From the NCBI RefSeq assembly GCF_020085105.1, contig NC_058044.1:23111206-23175205 (forward strand): DNA of 64,000 nucleotides, in the 5' to 3' direction. The notes under the pieces are model-generated. The model made no database searches and had not been told where the DNA came from. It was given only the letters and a program-made list of their open reading frames with translations. Positions 60,651 to 64,000 of the stretch are shown one piece after another (position 1 is the stretch's first letter; each line of letters starts with the position of its first letter). Made by a program: the position numbers and the translations under genes. Source of the DNA: Siniperca chuatsi (taxonomy: Eukaryota > Chordata > Actinopteri > Centrarchiformes > Sinipercidae).

Positions 60651-61990
60651 CCTGTAATTTTCTGATGTTAAACTCTGACAAAACTGAAGTTATTGTACTT
60701 GGCCCCAAACACCTCCAAGACACATTATCTAAAGATATAGTTGCTCTAGATGGCACTACCCTGGCCTCCAGCACCACTGTATGGAATCTCGGAGTTATCT
60801 TTGATCTGGGTTTATCTTTTAACTGAAACAAACTTCAAGGACTGCCTTCTTTCACCTACGCAACAAAAATCAGGCACATCCTGTGTCAAAATGATGCCAA
60901 AAAACTAGACCATTCATTTGTTACTTCTAGGCTGGATTATTGCAATTGTTTATTATCAGGCTGCCCGAATAAGTCCCTTATGTTGATCCAGAATTCTGCT
61001 GCACGTGTACTCACAAGAACTAGGAAAAGAGATCATATTTCTCCAATATTAGCTTCTCTGCACTGGCTCCCTGTAAACTCCAGAATAGAATTTAAAATCC
61101 TTTTTCTCACCTAGAAAGCTCTTAATGGTCAGGCACCATCGTATCTTAAAGATATATAGAGATATATATTACCCCACTAGAACACTGCGCTCCCAGGATG
61201 CAGGGTTACTTGTGGTTCCTAGAGTCTCCAAAAGTAGAATGGGAGCCAGAGCCTTCAGTTGTCAAGCTCCTCTCCTGTGGAATCAGGTCCCAGTTTGGGT
61301 TCAGGAGGCAGACACTATCTCCACATTTAAGAGTAGGCTTAAGACTTTCCTCTTTAATAAAGCTTATAGTTAGGGCTGGCTTGGGTGAGTCCTGAACCAT
61401 CCCTTAGTTATGCTGCTATAGGCCTACACTGCCATGAGACTTCCCATGATGCACCTCTTTCCTCTCTCCTTCTCTCCCTCTGCATCTGTATGCATTTTTA
61501 TCCCATTACTGTATGTTAATAACTCGACATCTTCTCTCTCCCGTAGTTTTGTGCTTTCTTGTCTCTCTCCTCTCTCCTTCAGAGGTATTTCTGCCTCCGG
61601 AGCTGCAGAGTCTGGATCTGTGGTTGTGGGCCACCTGCTGCCCCTGTGTTCCTGCTCGACAACTGCTACTACAGTTGTTGTTATTGGCTCTGTTTCTAAT
61701 ACTGTCATTATTATTCCTATAGCTGTCATTCCTATTCTTATTAATTTATAAATATTAATGTTACCACTATAATTACATTACTACTATTTTATAAATTCTG
61801 GTTTCTGCCTCTTAAAGGAAGTTTTTTCTTGCCACTGTCGCCAAATGCTTGTTTATGGTGGGATTTGTTGGGTCTCTGTAAATAATATTATAAAGAGTAT
61901 TGTCTAGACCTGCTCTATAGTAAAAATGCAATGATATAACTTCTGCTATGAATTGGCGCTATATAAATAAAATTTAATTGAACTGAATGT

Positions 61991-64000
61991 TTTCGTCATC
62001 AACATGAGAAATGAGACAAAATAATTTCCTGACAGTAAAAGAAAATGTCATGTCTAAGTTCCTTTATTTAACTGAGTAGTGTAGTAAACTGAGAGAATGG
62101 AAAAGTTTTGTCATTTAACTCTATAATTAGAGTGGGGAAGTCTGTGTTTGCACTTCTTCTGACAGTAAAACTGCAGTTCAGGCAGAGCATTTATGACCAA
62201 TGGGTTCTCTGCTGCAGGGGGCAGCAAAAGCACTGCCAGGGGAGGTTTCATTTGTCTCCACTGCTGATGGTCAGCAACTTTTGTTTTGCTTCTGTACAGA
62301 GGGAAAGAGAGAGAGTACTTGTACTTTTGTGAAGTGAAAACAAGGACAGTGATTTCCCTGTGAGAAAGCCCAGCTTTAGGCCCTTAGGTAACCCTGACCA
62401 CAGAAAATCCAACTATGGATATGAAAACTGCACATGTGTGTGTGGGTGCGTGTGTGTGCAAATGCAGTAATTCACTGCCTTAAGTGAGCCATTAAAAATG
62501 ATGTCACTTTTGTTAAACTTTGTGGTATTTCACCATTTTCAGTAAATAAAGTAGTAGCCTACCATTTATGACACATTACAGCACTTGCTGAGTAATGCTG
62601 TATGTCACTTCCTCTGATGAAAGGTGGAAAGCAGAGGCCTGAGAGAACTCTTGATTTCTCTTACCAACAGGTTGATAAACTACATCAGTAGTTCAATACG
62701 TATGTAAGTTAACCATACAGACAAACTAAAACCCAATTATTCCATCACACACACAAACACACACACAAAACACTCCAGCACTTTATTATTTATTTTATTT
62801 GTAGGATTTAGCAATATAAAGTAACATGTCTAGACAGTCAGGTGTGCTGCTGGTTTTTGTTAAGCTTTCTTAACAAATATGGAAACCTTTGAGGAATTTA
62901 TGTGTGTGTGTGTGTGTGTGTGACAGTTACTGATGGTGTGTTTAGTTTCATTAGGGAACAGAAGACATGGGTTTTTGCCCTGCAGGAGCATATGACCTTC
63001 TACAAACTGTACTTTATGTCATACATTTCTCATTTTCTCTGTTTCATGCTGACTTCCCCATCTCTGTCACTCCTCCACAGAAACAGCCCCTACATTTTTT
63101 CCCCATCATACCCACTGCCTTTTCTCAGTTGTCATTCCTCATGATATTTAAATCACTTTTTTTCCTTCTCTTTTTGCAATTTGCACGGCATAAGGTTAGA
63201 TGATGTTATATGGGAACACTAAATGTGGTGGAAGAAGTCAAATGTACCTGTAAATTGCAGTATCACAAATGATGTCTCAGTGGGATTTACAGACCTGCAA
63301 CAGCAAAGGTTCTTGACCCAGCCAAAGCTCTCTAAGAAGAGAGCCAGGAAAGTGGGAATGAGTCAAAATTAACACAAAATTGTAATAGAGGATGAATATG
63401 TAATACATAATAGCTTGGAGGATGTGCAGGTTGATGCACAGTGTCAGGACAAGAAGACTGGTGGAGTCAGATCAGACTAATCTGCTGCCAATTTGCCCAA
63501 ATATTTGGTTGGATTGGAGATTGGAGTTGGTTGATCAAAATATTATGGACTATAGTAAGTATTCAGATAAATGAAGTGAATTAAAAGGTACACCATTAAC
63601 CTTTGAAATGTAATGGAATAAAAGTATAAATACTGTACTTCTAATACTATACAATATCAGCAACAGTATGTACACGAGTAAATGTACTCAGTTACTTTCC
63701 ATTTCTTGACATTGCTTGACAGAATAAATATAAATGGTATTAATAAACTTTTCAGCATTTCTCATTGTAGTTTACTAGCAGCCAAACTAGCATTACAATA
63801 TAGCAAGGACAAAAAGAATATATGCATGAAATATATTACACAAGAACAAATACTGTATATATAAACTACTATGGTCATGCATTAACATTAACAGTATTTA
63901 CACCTTACTATTGTTGAAGGTGTTTCTTTGACACCAAAGTCAGTGAGTTTCATCATTTAATGTTTAAAGAATTATTTTTGTTTATACATTATTCTGCATG
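61991..64000. other. Right flank, no gene seen
   Basis: No exon-like frame with recognised similarity. It holds short (CA)/(TG) tracts (about 62746-62768, 62900-62922) and a reversed fragment of the AACTAAGTACATTTACTCAAG-type repeat near 63595-63710. Confidence 0.45.

Larger units (their letters stand above)
58150..61990 (+). mobile_element. L2-clade LINE, nearly full length
   Basis: From about 58230, a short Cys/Ser-rich leader (FSYSSASFSDNGTC ... ARFSELETRF) precedes the endonuclease (LLNIRSLSAVLVNNLI, VTETWLGHEE, IVGDFNIHVD). The reverse transcriptase and C-terminal region follow (SRLDYCNCLLSGCP, ARVLTRTRKRDHISP, LHWLPV). It ends in the classic L2 3' terminus TTGGCGCTATATAAATAAAA plus a short AT-rich tail near 61980. 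Many stops and frameshifts make it non-functional. The 5' limit is approximate. Confidence 0.85.

Overview
This window is nuclear DNA from a ray-finned fish, most likely a percomorph teleost. The evidence is spliced vertebrate genes with GT/AG introns, long (CA)n, (CT)n, (CTTT)n and (GATA)n tracts, L2-type LINEs, a tRNA-headed SINE with an RTE-like tail, and several interspersed repeat families that I recognise from teleost genomes. Species and families were judged by eye, without a database search.

Layout, left to right. 1-4292: the last two exons of colgalt1 (procollagen galactosyltransferase, + strand, ending in the ER-retrieval tetrapeptide RDEL), preceded by a repeat-bearing intron. 4.3-10 kb: a gene-poor spacer with a SINE fragment that has perfect target-site duplications, and a MITE nested in an older repeat. 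10.0-14.3 kb: two tandem, complete nxnl1 genes (rod-derived cone viability factor, thioredoxin-like), each with three coding exons of matching phase. 15.8-16.7 kb: a CpG-rich block that looks like the promoter and first noncoding exon of the next gene. 24.3-47.8 kb: a full adgrl1 (latrophilin-1) adhesion GPCR in 25 coding exons including two microexons. I could follow its reading frame from signal peptide to the C-terminal PDZ ligand (1,885 codons with both microexons in). Its introns carry a gag-only LINE remnant (about 31-32.3 kb, minus strand), an L2 LINE copy (about 38.3-41.06 kb, + strand) and a SINE nested in a MITE (44.6-45.3 kb). 50.8-55.9 kb: a six-exon phospholipid phosphatase (PLPP2/PLPP3-like) on the minus strand, converging on adgrl1. 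58.1-62 kb: a second L2 LINE. 62-64 kb: no gene seen.

The genes are not an operon. They are neighbours whose human counterparts (COLGALT1, NXNL1, ADGRL1, PLPP2) all lie on the short arm of chromosome 19, which suggests conserved synteny. Themes are ER collagen glycosylation, photoreceptor survival and redox signalling, synaptic adhesion (teneurin/FLRT receptor) and lipid phosphate dephosphorylation.

The most unusual features are: (1) a tandem 24-residue Trp-containing repeat array in the adgrl1 cytoplasmic tail, placed directly after a conserved YKALEEPLL motif; (2) the nxnl1 tandem pair, where retaining the second intron of copy 1 gives a stop after exactly 109 codons, the length of the secreted mammalian short RdCVF; (3) a 15-nt adgrl1 microexon flanked by two (CTTT)n arrays.
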